DNA of 64,000 bases from Roseiarcus sp963806935. GTDB taxonomy: Bacteria; Pseudomonadota; Alphaproteobacteria; Rhizobiales; Beijerinckiaceae. This document shows, piece by piece, positions 37,276 through 46,606 of this stretch. Numbering within the stretch: the first letter of the stretch is position 1; each line of letters opens with the position of its first letter. The DNA is taken from assembly GCA_963806935.1 (NCBI GenBank), contig CAWEAT010000004.1:62001-126000 (forward strand), given 5' to 3'. A program made the translations under genes and the position numbers. The notes under the pieces were generated by a model. The model searched no databases and was not told where the DNA came from. It saw only the letters and a list, made by a program, of their open reading frames with translations.

Positions 37276-38476
37276 CAGAGAGCTTTGCAGAAGGCTGGGG
37301 ATTTGATTCTCTGGGGCTGAACCAGAGAGGATGATTCGCCGATGTCGCGTCGTGATCTTTCGCAGCCTTCGTTCGTCGACGCGATGGTCAGCGGTTATGC
37401 GAGGGGTGGAGGGTTTCTGGATCGGATCGATCAGGCGTTCGACTGGTCGGCGTTCGAGGCCTTGCTGGCTCCGATCCATGCTTCGACGCGGGGGGCGCCG
37501 GGCTGGCCGCCACTCGTGATGGTCAAGATCCTCCTCTTGCAGCAGTGGCATGGGCTGTCCGACCCGGGGGCGGAGGAGGCGGTGCGGGACCGGTTGTCGT
37601 TCCGCCGTTTCTGCAGCCTGCCGCTGGACATGGAGACGCCGGACCACGCCTCGATCTGGCGATTTCGCCAGGCGATCGACAAGCTTGGCCTGTCGACGAA
37701 GCTGTTGGCCGAGGTCAACCGGCAGCTCGACGCGCTGGGCTTCGTGGTCAAGCGCGGCACGCTGGTCGACGCCGCCATCATCGCAGGCTCGGTCAGGCGT
37801 CCTTATGAGGGCGGCGGCGTCAACCCGCGCGACCCCGAGGCCCGTTTCACCCGCAAGCGCGACAAGACCTATTTCGGCTACAAGGCGCATCTGGCGGTGG
37901 ACGAGGAGAGCGGGCTTGTGCGCCAGGCTGAGATGACCTCGGCCAACGTCCACGACAGCCGTTTGGGCGAAGCGCTGATCCAGGGCGACGAGCAGGGCTA
38001 TTTCGCCGACAGGGCCTATGACAGCCAGGCGCTGCGGGCGACCCTCGAGCGGCGCGGCCTCGTCGACGGGATCGCCTGGAAGGTGAAGCATTCCCGCTAT
38101 CCGCTGGAGGCCTGGCAAAAATTCCACAACGCCTGGGCGACCAGCATCCGCTCGGGCGTCGAGCGCGCCTTCGCCACGATGAAGCGCTGGTACGGGATGG
38201 GCCGCGTCCGCTATCTGGGGCTTGCGCGCAACGCCTGCCACCTTCAATTCGTCGCGGCGGCGATGAACATGAAACGGGCGCTCGTGCTCATGGACCAAGC
38301 CTGAAACGCGCCGCCCGCGCGCGCCAAGGATCTCCGAGACACCAAGACCGATCGCATTTCGAGCTCAATCCGAAGACGCCCGAACCCGGCTCGGGCTTGC
38401 CAGCCCGCCCTTTCGCCCCGACGGTCGCGCCCAAACCAACCACCCGTCAAAACCCCCAATTCTGAGAAGCTCTCTG
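37276..38476 (+). mobile_element. IS5-family insertion sequence
   Basis: Imperfect terminal inverted repeats enclose one transposase gene. The left end at 37276 reads CAGAGAGCTTTGCAGAA and the reverse complement of the right end at 38476 reads CAGAGAGCTTCTCAGAA; both continue into a G-run. Total length is about 1.2 kb, normal for the family. TCA follows the right end and also occurs at the left boundary, consistent with a TNA-type target, but the exact duplication cannot be fixed. The copy seems intact and recent. Confidence 0.8.
37342..38304 (+). CDS. IS5-family transposase
   Basis: The 320-residue protein has an N-terminal DUF772-type domain (WPPLVMVKILLLQQWHGLSDPGAEEAV) and a DDE domain. 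The probable first Asp is in KRGTLVDAAIIAG, the second in GYFADRAYDS, and the Glu in RSGVERAFATMKRWYGMGR. The KTYFGYKAHLAVDEESGLV segment is typical of the group. The frame is intact and sits between inverted repeats, so the enzyme is probably active. Confidence 0.93.
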   Translation: MSRRDLSQPSFVDAMVSGYARGGGFLDRIDQAFDWSAFEALLAPIHASTRGAPGWPPLVMVKILLLQQWHGLSDPGAEEAVRDRLSFRRFCSLPLDMETPDHASIWRFRQAIDKLGLSTKLLAEVNRQLDALGFVVKRGTLVDAAIIAGSVRRPYEGGGVNPRDPEARFTRKRDKTYFGYKAHLAVDEESGLVRQAEMTSANVHDSRLGEALIQGDEQGYFADRAYDSQALRATLERRGLVDGIAWKVKHSRYPLEAWQKFHNAWATSIRSGVERAFATMKRWYGMGRVRYLGLARNACHLQFVAAAMNMKRALVLMDQA

Positions 38477-38519
38477 TCAGAGGTGCGGGTTGCAAGGGTT
38501 GCCACGCGGTCGTTCACAA

Positions 38520-39944
38520 CTAACTTGCAGCGGCGAGGGCCTTTGGAAGCAAAACGCTGACGACCAGTCCTTTTGAACCGAGAGGGGCGTTAGCGAGTAA
38601 GATCTGACCGCCGTGCGCGAGCGCAATGTCGCGAGCGATCGACAGACCGAGCCCCGTGCCGCCGGTTTCCCGATTGCGTGAGGATTCCAGCCTCTGGAAC
38701 GGTTCGAAAGCCTGTTCGAACAAATCGGCAGGTATGCCCGACCCGTCGTCAGCTATGGTGACGATCCAATCGCTCGCGTTCTCGGCAAGCGACACGCGCG
38801 CCGCCCCGCCGTAGCGCACTGCATTGTCGATAAGATTCGAAAGCATGCGGCGGATCGCCGTTCGCTTGCCGTAGGCCGTCACGTGGTTCGGCCCGCTGTA
38901 TTCGGCCTCGGCCCCCGCGTCGGACGCTTCGTCGCAAAGACTGATGAGGATCGACGCCAGGTCAAAAGGGGCCGACGGATCGGGCCTTGCATCGCCCTCT
39001 GCGAAGCTGAGGGTCTCCGCCAACATGTTTCCCATCGCGTCTATGTTGGCGAGCATGCGCTCGCGCAGTTCTCCCTCCGGGATGAACTCGGCCTGGAGCC
39101 TGAGCCGGGTTAGTGGCGTGCCGAGATCATGCGAGATTGCTGCAAGCATACGGGTGCGCTCGCCTACGAAACGCTTGAGGCGTTTCTGCATAGTTTCAAA
39201 CGCGTTGTTTATCGCGGCGAATTCGCGGATCGTGGGACGCGGCGTTTCAATGATTTCCGGCGACCGCCCGAGCGCGTCAGCCGCCGTCGCAAGACTGGAG
39301 AGAGGCGCGATGAGGCTGCGAGCCGTAAGAACCGCGATGGCGGCGATAACGAACGTGCCGGCGAATATTGACGCAAGAGACTGCATCAGTCGTCTCCGCG
39401 CGGCCCGATGACTCGGCCCGATCGTGAGCCGCCGGCCATCGTGAAGATCGACCGTGATCAAGAAGGTCGGAGGCACGAGGAGGTCTTCTCCTGACTGAAG
39501 AGGGCCGCTCGGCAGCGTTGCGAATGCGTCAGCCGGCACGACTTGAACCGGCTCGCCCGACGGTCCTATCCCGAGAGCTTGAACAGAAGGAGCAGCTGCG
39601 CCGCTGACTTCGTTCCGCACGGTCGCCAGCACCCTGTTCAGGGGCCACGGCGGGTCGCCGGGATCAAGACGGGTCAACGGCGCGCGCTCCAAATCAATGG
39701 CGAGCAAATCGGCATTCTGCAGATTCCCCAAAGCGCTCGCAGGCGGCGCTTCGCCCGCCATCGTATTCTTGATGATTTCGGCGACCGCGCCGCTGAGCCA
39801 GCGGGCGCTATAGAACGGGTGCAGGCTCGGCGGGTTTAGGACGAACACGAGCGTGACGAGGACTTGAATCGCAATCACCGCCGCGACGATCGCAGCTCCA
39901 ATCCGGGCGGCCAGACCGAGCCGCGCAAATGCTCTGCCGATCAC
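38520..39944 (-). CDS. Sensor histidine kinase of an OmpR-type two-component system
   Basis: The 474-residue protein has an N-terminal membrane helix, a periplasmic sensor of about 130 residues, a second helix (IFAGTFVIAAIAVLTARSLI), HAMP, then the phosphoacceptor box MLAAISHDLGTPLTRLRL. The ATPase domain has the N-box LIDNAVRYGG, DDGSGIP and GGTGLGLSI. It overlaps the response regulator gene by 4 bp. The pair is divergent from a Spy/CpxP-like gene, suggesting envelope-stress sensing; this is inference. Confidence 0.92.
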   Translation of the reverse strand: MIGRAFARLGLAARIGAAIVAAVIAIQVLVTLVFVLNPPSLHPFYSARWLSGAVAEIIKNTMAGEAPPASALGNLQNADLLAIDLERAPLTRLDPGDPPWPLNRVLATVRNEVSGAAAPSVQALGIGPSGEPVQVVPADAFATLPSGPLQSGEDLLVPPTFLITVDLHDGRRLTIGPSHRAARRRLMQSLASIFAGTFVIAAIAVLTARSLIAPLSSLATAADALGRSPEIIETPRPTIREFAAINNAFETMQKRLKRFVGERTRMLAAISHDLGTPLTRLRLQAEFIPEGELRERMLANIDAMGNMLAETLSFAEGDARPDPSAPFDLASILISLCDEASDAGAEAEYSGPNHVTAYGKRTAIRRMLSNLIDNAVRYGGAARVSLAENASDWIVTIADDGSGIPADLFEQAFEPFQRLESSRNRETGGTGLGLSIARDIALAHGGQILLANAPLGSKGLVVSVLLPKALAAAS

Positions 39945-40699
39945 GCGGGTGACCTCACGGCCTGAACTTGGCTCGTAAAGACATATCCGCCGCTTCGGAT
40001 CGTTTTGATGATTACGGGCTCGCGGGGATCGATCTCGATCTTTCGCCTGAGCCGGCTGATCTGCACGTCGATGCTGCGATCAAGCGCCGCGCTTTCTCGA
40101 CCTCTTGCGAGATCGAGCAGTTGGTCGCGCGTCAGCACGCGGTGTGGGCGCGTGACGAACACCAGGAGCAGGTCGAGCTCGCCGCTGGTCACGTCCACGA
40201 CCGCCCCTCCCGGGTCGCGTAAGACGCGTCCTGTCGGCTCGAGGCGCCATCCGTTGAACTCATAGGCGAGCGGAAGGTCGTCAGGGTCCGCGACGACCTT
40301 GGCCGCGCGACGCAGGACGGCTTTGATCCGCGCGACCAGCTCTCGCGGACTGAACGGCTTAGCGACATAGTCGTCAGCGCCGATCTCGAGGCCGATAACA
40401 CGGTCCACCTCGGAGCCCATGGCTGTCAGCATGATGACTGGCGGGCCGCTCTGCTCGCGCAGCTTTTGGCAAAGAACAAGCCCGCTCTCCCCGGGCATCA
40501 TGAGATCGAGCACGACGAGGTCGAACCGCCCAACCTCGATCGCGTTCATCATTTCTCGCCCGTTGGCCGCTTGCGTGACCCTGAAGCCATGTTCGGTCAG
40601 GTATTTGCACACAAGGGCGCGCAACTCGCGATCGTCGTCAACAACCAGGACGTGGGACGTGGACGCCGTGCTCAAGAACGCGCTCTCCGAGCTGAACAA
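39941..40699 (-). CDS. OmpR-family response regulator
   Basis: The 252-residue protein has a receiver domain (HVLVVDDDRELRALV with the acidic pocket, phosphoacceptor Asp in LVVLDLMMPGESG, Lys in YVAKPFSP) and a C-terminal winged helix (LTRDQLLDLARGRE, DRSIDVQISRLRRKIE, IKTIRSGGYVF). The histidine kinase follows with a 4-bp overlap. The likely translation start may lie at or after 40699, since the first 15 residues are not part of the domain. It probably controls the divergent 40854 gene. Confidence 0.93.
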   Translation of the reverse strand: MFSSESAFLSTASTSHVLVVDDDRELRALVCKYLTEHGFRVTQAANGREMMNAIEVGRFDLVVLDLMMPGESGLVLCQKLREQSGPPVIMLTAMGSEVDRVIGLEIGADDYVAKPFSPRELVARIKAVLRRAAKVVADPDDLPLAYEFNGWRLEPTGRVLRDPGGAVVDVTSGELDLLLVFVTRPHRVLTRDQLLDLARGRESAALDRSIDVQISRLRRKIEIDPREPVIIKTIRSGGYVFTSQVQAVRSPA

Positions 40700-40853
40700 T
40701 TTCTGAGCGCAGTCTATCCGAGGTCAACGAGCGGGCGAGGAGGTATTTGTAACCGAATATTTCAGGCCCCGGTCCGAGGCGCGTTTCGTCATACTTTGCA
40801 ATAGTAGGGACATTCGCGGGCAACACCGCGCGACTAACCCCGGTCGGGCAACG

Positions 40854-41462
40854 ATGTCTGAACCGGAGTTTGTCATGTCGTTCCTGTCGGCGTCGGCCAC
40901 TCGGGCCGCGGTTTGCGTAATCGCGCTTTCCGGCGCGGGACTGTGGGCTCTCCACGCGATGGACGCAAAGGCCGATCCGCCGCCTATGGATGACGGCTCG
41001 CCCTGCGCGGAGGGACGCGCGCTCTTCGCGGCGAAGCTCGCCTATCTCGAGGCGCGCATCTCTCCGGAACCGAGCCAGGAGGACGCCTGGCGAAGTTTTG
41101 CGAACGCGATGCGATCCTCCGCAAGCGAGCTTGACCGCGATTGCGTTGGGGGGCCTCCGCGCCCCTTCTCTGTCGACGCGGGCGAGCGATTGCAACGGAT
41201 GGAGAGACATGCGGCCGCCATGCAGGCAATGTTTGGCGCCATGGCGAAAGCCTATGTGGCGATCGCTCCCAATCTGACGACTGCGCAACGCGACATCCTG
41301 TCGCGGAACATCGTCCCTTCCCCACCGTTCGCCGGCCCTTTTCCTCCGCCGCCTGGCGGTCCTGGCTTGTCGCCTCACCCGGGAGATTTGGCTCTGAATT
41401 GTGGCCCGGGCGGGCCAGGCCTGCGTGGGTGGCCGTCGCCTTGGGGCGCCCCGCCGCTCTGA
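40854..41462 (+). CDS. Spy/CpxP-like periplasmic protein with LTxxQ motif
   Basis: The 202-residue protein (or 195 from ATG 40875) has a signal peptide (AAVCVIALSGAGLWALHAMDAKA), a helical middle and the sequence NLTTAQRDIL, which matches the LTxxQ motif of Spy/CpxP family chaperones. The C-terminal 50 residues are Pro/Gly-rich and unlike the family. It is transcribed away from the two-component genes across a 154-bp gap, the arrangement seen for CpxP with CpxRA. A stress-chaperone or feedback function is plausible but not proven. Confidence 0.68.
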   Translation: MSEPEFVMSFLSASATRAAVCVIALSGAGLWALHAMDAKADPPPMDDGSPCAEGRALFAAKLAYLEARISPEPSQEDAWRSFANAMRSSASELDRDCVGGPPRPFSVDAGERLQRMERHAAAMQAMFGAMAKAYVAIAPNLTTAQRDILSRNIVPSPPFAGPFPPPPGGPGLSPHPGDLALNCGPGGPGLRGWPSPWGAPPL

Positions 41463-41503
41463 CCGCCGAAAATGTGGCCCGTTTTCGCTAGAGCGGAGAG
41501 CGC

Positions 41504-42444
41504 GTGGTGACTGCTGTCGTCTTGGGAAACGGGGTTGGCCGCAGGACGGCCGTGTTTGGCGGATTTGCGCTTCTGGCGGTGAGCGTGTTCATCGTAGGCG
41601 CGTGGGCGGAGTCGTTCGAATTTGGCCGGTGCGCTATTCGCTTCAGCTCCTCGATGGGTTGCCGAAGCCCTTCGTCAGCGCGCCGGAGTCGCGACCTTTT
41701 TCGGGCAACTCCGCAGGACGCTTGACGAGCTACGCGGGGAAGATTGAGATCCAATGCCCCAGACAGACTGAAAAAACTGCGGTGATCCTGATCGCCGGAC
41801 AGTCCAACGCCGCAAACAGCGCAGCGCAGCGGCACAACACGCGCTATCCCGATCGGGTTCTGAACTTTGCCGGCGGCCGTTGCTATATCGCCGCCTCACC
41901 CCTCTTGGGGTCGACCGGCTTTGCGGGCGAATACTGGACTCTGATGGCGGACGAACTCATCGACACCGGAGCCTTCGATCACATCATCCTCTCCCCGGTC
42001 GCGGTGGGAGCATCCGGCATTGCACAATGGGCTCAAGGCGGCGCCCTGAACGCCTCGATGATTCCCCTCCTGCAGGACCTCAACGCTCACTTCCGGGTCA
42101 CACACGTTCTCTGGCACCAGGGCGAGTCTGATTTCGCCCTCAAGACTGATCCGGCCCGATACAAGGAGCAGTTCCTGTCATTCGTGGCGACCCTGCGGGC
42201 CAATGGGATTGACGCGACGGTCTTCGTCTCAACTGCGACCCGTTGCTTACCGGGTTGGTCGCAGAGAAACGCAATCCAAGCGGCTCAACAAGAACTCGCC
42301 TCGAGCCATCCGGGGTTAAAGCCAGGAGTCGATACGGACGGGCTCTTGGAACCTCAGGATCGTTATGACGACTGTCACTTCGCGGATTCAGGGGAAGTGA
42401 AAACAGCGAGGGCGTGGGCCACAATCCTGGCGCAACGTCTTTGA
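41504..42444 (+). CDS. SGNH-type esterase (sialate O-acetylesterase-like), frameshift near 41630
   Basis: The conserved part has AVILIAGQSNAANSAAQ with the Ser of block I, GASGIAQWAQGG, and HVLWHQGESDF, the signature of the DUF303/sialate-esterase branch. A C-terminal DDCHFADSG holds the probable Asp-His pair. The likely start is GTG 41504 with GGAGAG upstream, encoding a hydrophobic leader (AVFGGFALLAVSVFIVGAWA). It is separated from the rest by a one-base deletion or similar error near 41630. Corrected length is about 313 residues. It probably deacetylates carbohydrate in the envelope or periplasm. Confidence 0.7.
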
Positions 42445-42579
42445 CCTGGGCTCTCGAGAACCGCTGACGCAGAGCCGTATTGACCCGTCCGACCTAGTCG
42501 CCGCGGTGGCGTGGCGCTGCGAGGCGGCTTGTGGAGCATTGGGCGGGCCGGCTTCGTATCGCTTAACTCGATCGGCGTC

Positions 42580-42594
42580 GTTCGATTATCGAAC
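42580..42594. promoter_or_regulatory. Predicted IclR-family operator upstream of the regulator gene
   Basis: GTTCGATTATCGAAC is a perfect 7-bp palindrome around one base, 23 bp before the regulator ATG. It closely resembles the operators of PcaR/PobR-type IclR regulators and nearly matches the palindrome at 43519. Its position suggests autoregulation. Confidence 0.7.
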
Positions 42595-42617
42595 ATGCTT
42601 CCGCCAAGGAGGCATCG

Positions 42618-43386
42618 ATGGACAGCGCGGGTCCGGACAAGGAATTCATGGCGACCCTCGCCAAGGGACTCGCCGTTATCCAGGCTTTCGGCGCCGAGCG
42701 ACCCAAACTGACCCTTTCCGACGCCGCAGAGGCGGTCGGCCTATCCCGGGCTGCCGCGCGTCGGGTCCTGCGGACGCTAACGCTGCTTGGATTTGTCGAA
42801 CAGGACGGTCGTCACTTTGCGCTCGGGCCGCGGATACTGGATTTGGGCTTCTCCTATCTGGCAAGTCAAAGCTGGATCGACCACGCACATCGCCATCTCA
42901 AGTCGCTCAGCGAGCAACTGCACGAAGTCGTGCTCGGCGTCGGTGCTTCAGGGAGACGAGATCATTTACGTGGCCCGCGTGCAAATGCAGCGCATCATGT
43001 CAAGCACGGTTGCGGTCGGCACGCGGCTGCCCGCCTTTCATACCTCGATGGGTCGAATTCAGCTCGGCTATCTGCCGGATGGCGAGCTCTGGCGCCGGCT
43101 TAGAGCCGCACGGATCGAGCCCAGCACGCCAAGTACGATCACTGACCTCACTGCGCTGTTCGACAGGATAAAGCAGGACCGCGAACGGGGGTTTTCGATC
43201 GTCGATGAAGAATTGGAGCGGGGACTCCGTTCCATTTCCGTCGCCCTCACGACGCGGACAGGCGCGGTCATTGGCGCAATCAATGCGAGCACGCACAGCA
43301 GCCGCACGACGCGCAATGAAATGCGCGACCGCTTCCTGCCAGGTCTGCAAGAAATCGCGCAACGGGTCGCGATGATTGCTGATTGA
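42618..43386 (+). CDS. IclR-family transcriptional regulator (PcaR/PobR-like), frameshift near 42924
   Basis: ATG 42618 follows a strong AAGGAGG. The protein opens with the IclR winged helix (FMATLAKGLAVIQAFG, LTLSDAAEAVGLSRAAARRVLRTL, FVEQDGRHFALGPRIL). Near 42924 one extra G breaks the frame between LHE and SCSASVLQGDEIIYVARV; corrected length is 255 residues. The effector domain has TRLPAFHTSMGRIQLGYLP and GFSIVDEELERGLRSISVAL. The PcaR/PcaU/PobR subgroup responds to aromatic acids. Palindromes before this gene and before the monooxygenase gene indicate that it controls both. Confidence 0.88.
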
Positions 43387-43518
43387 GCGTCGGGCCGGGA
43401 CTAGCGGCGCGAAAGTCCGGCGTCCTCCAGCCAACCCCGATTGTGCCTCCCCGTGCGCAAGCTTCGCAATTGACAGGCGCTCCGATTGAGTCTTAAATCA
43501 TCCGACATGCGGGCTAGT

Positions 43519-43533
43519 GTTCGATATTCGAAC
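43519..43533. promoter_or_regulatory. Predicted IclR-family operator upstream of the aromatic catabolic operon
   Basis: GTTCGATATTCGAAC, extended as TGTTCGA-TAT-TCGAACA (43518-43534), differs from the site at 42580 only at the two central positions. It ends 16 bp before the monooxygenase ATG, so it would overlap the promoter or the leader of the catabolic operon. Confidence 0.72.
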
Positions 43534-43549
43534 ACACAAAAGCTTGGGG

Positions 43550-45123
43550 ATGGAAATGGACCGGACGGTCAGCGCAACTCAGGGCGGGGCTTTGCGGCCC
43601 ATGACGGGGGCCGAATACCTCGAACAGCTCCGCGACGGCCGCGAGGTCTATATCTACGGCGAGCGCGTCAAGGACGTCACGACCCATCCCGCCTTCCGGA
43701 ATACCGCTCGAATGGTGGCGCGCCTCTATGACGCGCTTCATGACGAGAAGCGTAAGAGCCGCTTGCTTTGCCGACCGACACCGGCAATGGCGGCTTCACC
43801 CACGCCTTCTTCAAAGCGCCGAAGTCGATGGACGATCTCATCGCGGGTCGCAACGCGATCGCCGAATGGGCGCGCATCACTTACGGCTGGCTCGGACGGG
43901 CCCCGGATTACAAGGCCGCATTTCTGGCCACGCTCGGCGCCAACGCCGAGTTCTATCACCCCTATCAGGAAAACGCGCGGCGCTGGTACCGCTTCAGTCA
44001 GGAGCGCGTGCCGTTCGTCAATCACGCCATCATCCACCCGCCGGTCGACCGCGACCGGCCGGCCAACGAAGTCAGCGACGTGTGCGTCCATGTCGAGAAG
44101 GAAACTGACGCCGGGCTCATCGTATCGGGCGCCAAGGTCGTGGCGACCGGCTCAGTGCTGACCAACTACACTTTCGTCGCCCATCATGGCCAGCTTCCGG
44201 TCCAGGACAAGAATTTCGCCGCCGTCTTCATACTTCCGACCAACGCCAAGGGCGTCAAATTCCTCTGCCGCACGTCGTACGAGATGACCTCGACGGTCAT
44301 GGGCAGCCCGTTCGACTATCCGCTGTCGTCGCGGGTCGACGAAAATGACGCGATCTTCATCCTGGATAAGGCGCTGGTGCCGTGGGAAAACGTATTCGTC
44401 TATGGCGATGTCGAGAAAGCCAACAACTTCTTTCCCCGGACCGGCTTTCTGTCTCGTTTCGTCGTGCATGGCTGCACGCGCCTGGCGGTCAAGCTCGATT
44501 TCATCGCCGGCCTGTTGCTCAAAGCGACCGAGGCGATGGGCAGCAAGGACTTTCGCGGGGTCCAGGTCAACATCGGCGAGGTTCTCGCCTGGCGCAATCT
44601 GTTCTGGGGTCTCAGCGACGCGATGGTGCGCGATCCGCGGCCGTGGATCGGCGACTACGTTCAGCCGAACGCCGATCCTGGCAACGCCTACCAGGTGATC
44701 TCGACGATGGCGTACAGCAAGGTCAAGCATATCATCGAAGAGGTCGTGGCTTCCGGGTTGATTTATCTCAACAGCCACGCGCTCGATTTCAAGAGTCCTG
44801 AGATCCGTCCTTATCTCGACCGCTATCTGCGCGGCTCGAACGGTTACAAGGCCGAGGAGCGGGTAAAGTTGATGAAACTCCTTTGGGACAGCCTGGCCAC
44901 CGAGTTCGGCGGCCGCCACGAGCTTTATGAGATCAACTACGGCGGGGCGACCGAACAAATCCGGCTGTTCAATTATTGGGGGGCCTTGGCTTCCGGCAAT
45001 GCCGAAAAGTTCAAAAGTTTCGCCGAGGAGTGCATGGCCGAATATGATCTGAACGGCTGGCGCGCGCCCGATCTCACGGACCCCGGCGAGTTCAGCTATC
45101 ACGCCAAGTCCCATGCGTCATGA
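43550..45123 (+). CDS. FADH2-dependent aromatic monooxygenase (HpaB / resorcinol-hydroxylase-like), frameshift near 43770
   Basis: ATG 43550 starts MEMDRTVSATQGG and the family's N-terminal MTGAEYLEQLRDGREVYIYGERV. Near 43770 a C is missing from a C-run; adding it restores LLCPTDTGNGGFTHAFF and a 524-residue protein. The HpaB-family core follows (RITYGWLGRAPDYKA, FYHPYQENARRWYRF, VGSPFDYPLSSR-like region, ALVPWENVFVYGD). These two-component enzymes ortho-hydroxylate phenols using FADH2 from a separate reductase, which is encoded next. With hydroxyquinol dioxygenase downstream, a resorcinol or similar phenol is the likely substrate. Confidence 0.87.
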
Positions 45124-45658
45124 AGCCAAGGCGTCTTCGGCCGGTCGGAGGTCTGAAATCGATCCTCTGCTGTTCCGGCGCACGATCGGGGCCTTCGCCA
45201 CCGGAGTCACCGTCGTCACGGTCGACGAGGCGGGCGGCGCAATCCACGCCATGACGGCGAACGCCTTCATGTCCGGATCGCTCGAGCCCCCGCTTTGCGT
45301 GATCTCGATCGCCAAACGCGCCCATACCCATACGATGATCCGGCAAGCCCGCCGCTTCGGGGTCAGCATTCTCGGGGCCGACCAAGAGGACCTGGCCCTG
45401 TTCTTCGCCGGCAAGAAATCGCTCGATGTCGAGGCGCGCTTCGGGCGCGTCGCGGACACGCCGTTTTTGCAGGATTGCGCCGCGCGCATCGCCGCGAGTG
45501 TGGTCAACGAATGCGATTGCGGCGACCACACATTGTTCGTCGGCGCCATTCTTCATCTGGACGCCAGCGATCGCCCGCCCCTCATCTATCACCGCAGCGC
45601 TTTTGGCGCGCTTGCCGCTAGGACGGGCGAACCCGTCCCGGTCCCGGAATTCTGGTGA
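45113..45658 (+). CDS. Flavin reductase (HpaC-like small component of the monooxygenase)
   Basis: The 181-residue protein belongs to the flavin reductase-like FMN-binding split-barrel family: LFRRTIGAFATGVTVVTV, AMTANAFMSGSLEPPLCVISIAKRAHTH and FGVSILGADQEDLALFFAG are typical. It supplies reduced flavin to the monooxygenase encoded immediately upstream, whose gene it overlaps by 11 bp. Its stop overlaps the GTG of the dioxygenase gene. Frame intact. Confidence 0.9.
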   Translation: MRHEAKASSAGRRSEIDPLLFRRTIGAFATGVTVVTVDEAGGAIHAMTANAFMSGSLEPPLCVISIAKRAHTHTMIRQARRFGVSILGADQEDLALFFAGKKSLDVEARFGRVADTPFLQDCAARIAASVVNECDCGDHTLFVGAILHLDASDRPPLIYHRSAFGALAARTGEPVPVPEFW

Positions 45659-46560
45659 CTGCCGGCAACGCTCGAGGCCCCCAACCCATGCGCAATTTCG
45701 ACGAAAACACGATCACCGGCGCCGTCCTCGAAAAAATCGAGAACGCCAGTACGGCGCGGGTTCGCCAGGTGTCCGACGCGCTCGTCCGTCATCTGCACGC
45801 GCTCATCCGCGAGATCGAGCCGACCTTTGAAGAATGGCGAGAGGCGATCGCCTTCCTCACCGCCGTCGGCAAGAAATGCAGCGATACGCGTCAGGAATTC
45901 ATTCTTTTGTCCGACACCCTCGGCGTGTCGATGCTTGTCGACGCGATCAATCATCGTCTCCCGAAGGGCGCCACCGAGACGACCGTCCTCGGCCCGTTCT
46001 TCGTCGAGGGCGCGCCGCAAATGACGCTGGGCGGCGACATCTCGCCGGGCGCGCCGGGAGAGCCGCTGTTCGTCGAGGGCTCAGTCAGCGCGGTCGGCGG
46101 CGGCCCGCTGCCGGGCGCGACGATCGACGTCTGGCATAGCGACAAGGACGGCTACTACGACGTCCAGCACTATGACGAAGGCGGCGCGACGACGATGCGC
46201 GCGCGCTTCCGCGCGGATGCGAGTGGTCGCTTCTGGTTCTGGACCATCGTTCCCAGCTTCTATCCCATTCCCGACGACGGGCCGGTAGGCGATATGCTGC
46301 GGGCGCAAGGCCGGCATCCTTTCCGCCCCGCCCACGTCCATTTCATGATTTCCGCGCCGGGATACGAGACGCTGGTGACGCATGTGTTCATCGAGGGCGA
46401 CAAATATCTTGATTCCGACGTCGTGTTCGGGGTGAAGGATTCGCTGATCCGCAAGCTCGTGCGGCGCGAGGCGGGCGCCGAGGCGGCGGGGAAGAGGATT
46501 GATCGCCCGTTCGCGGTGATGGCTTATGATTTTGCCCTCGCGCCGCGCGGCGCGGGCTGA
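45655..46560 (+). CDS. Intradiol ring-cleavage dioxygenase, hydroxyquinol 1,2-dioxygenase-like
   Basis: GTG 45655 overlaps the reductase stop (GTGA). The 301-residue protein has the N-terminal dimerisation helix region (VRQVSDALVRHLHALIREIEPTFEEWREAIAFLTAVG) and the catalytic domain TTVLGPFFVEGAP, GATIDVWHSDKDGYYDVQ (Tyr ligand), FWFWTIVPSFYPIPDDGPVG (Tyr ligand) and HPFRPAHVHFMI (two His ligands), which bind Fe(III). It resembles hydroxyquinol 1,2-dioxygenases, which cleave 1,2,4-benzenetriol to maleylacetate. A maleylacetate reductase gene is not present in the cluster. Confidence 0.9.
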   Translation: MTAGNARGPQPMRNFDENTITGAVLEKIENASTARVRQVSDALVRHLHALIREIEPTFEEWREAIAFLTAVGKKCSDTRQEFILLSDTLGVSMLVDAINHRLPKGATETTVLGPFFVEGAPQMTLGGDISPGAPGEPLFVEGSVSAVGGGPLPGATIDVWHSDKDGYYDVQHYDEGGATTMRARFRADASGRFWFWTIVPSFYPIPDDGPVGDMLRAQGRHPFRPAHVHFMISAPGYETLVTHVFIEGDKYLDSDVVFGVKDSLIRKLVRREAGAEAAGKRIDRPFAVMAYDFALAPRGAG

Positions 46561-46606
46561 CGCGCATGTTCCGCCGAAGAGCGGGTGAGCATGGGAGGAG
46601 ACTGAA

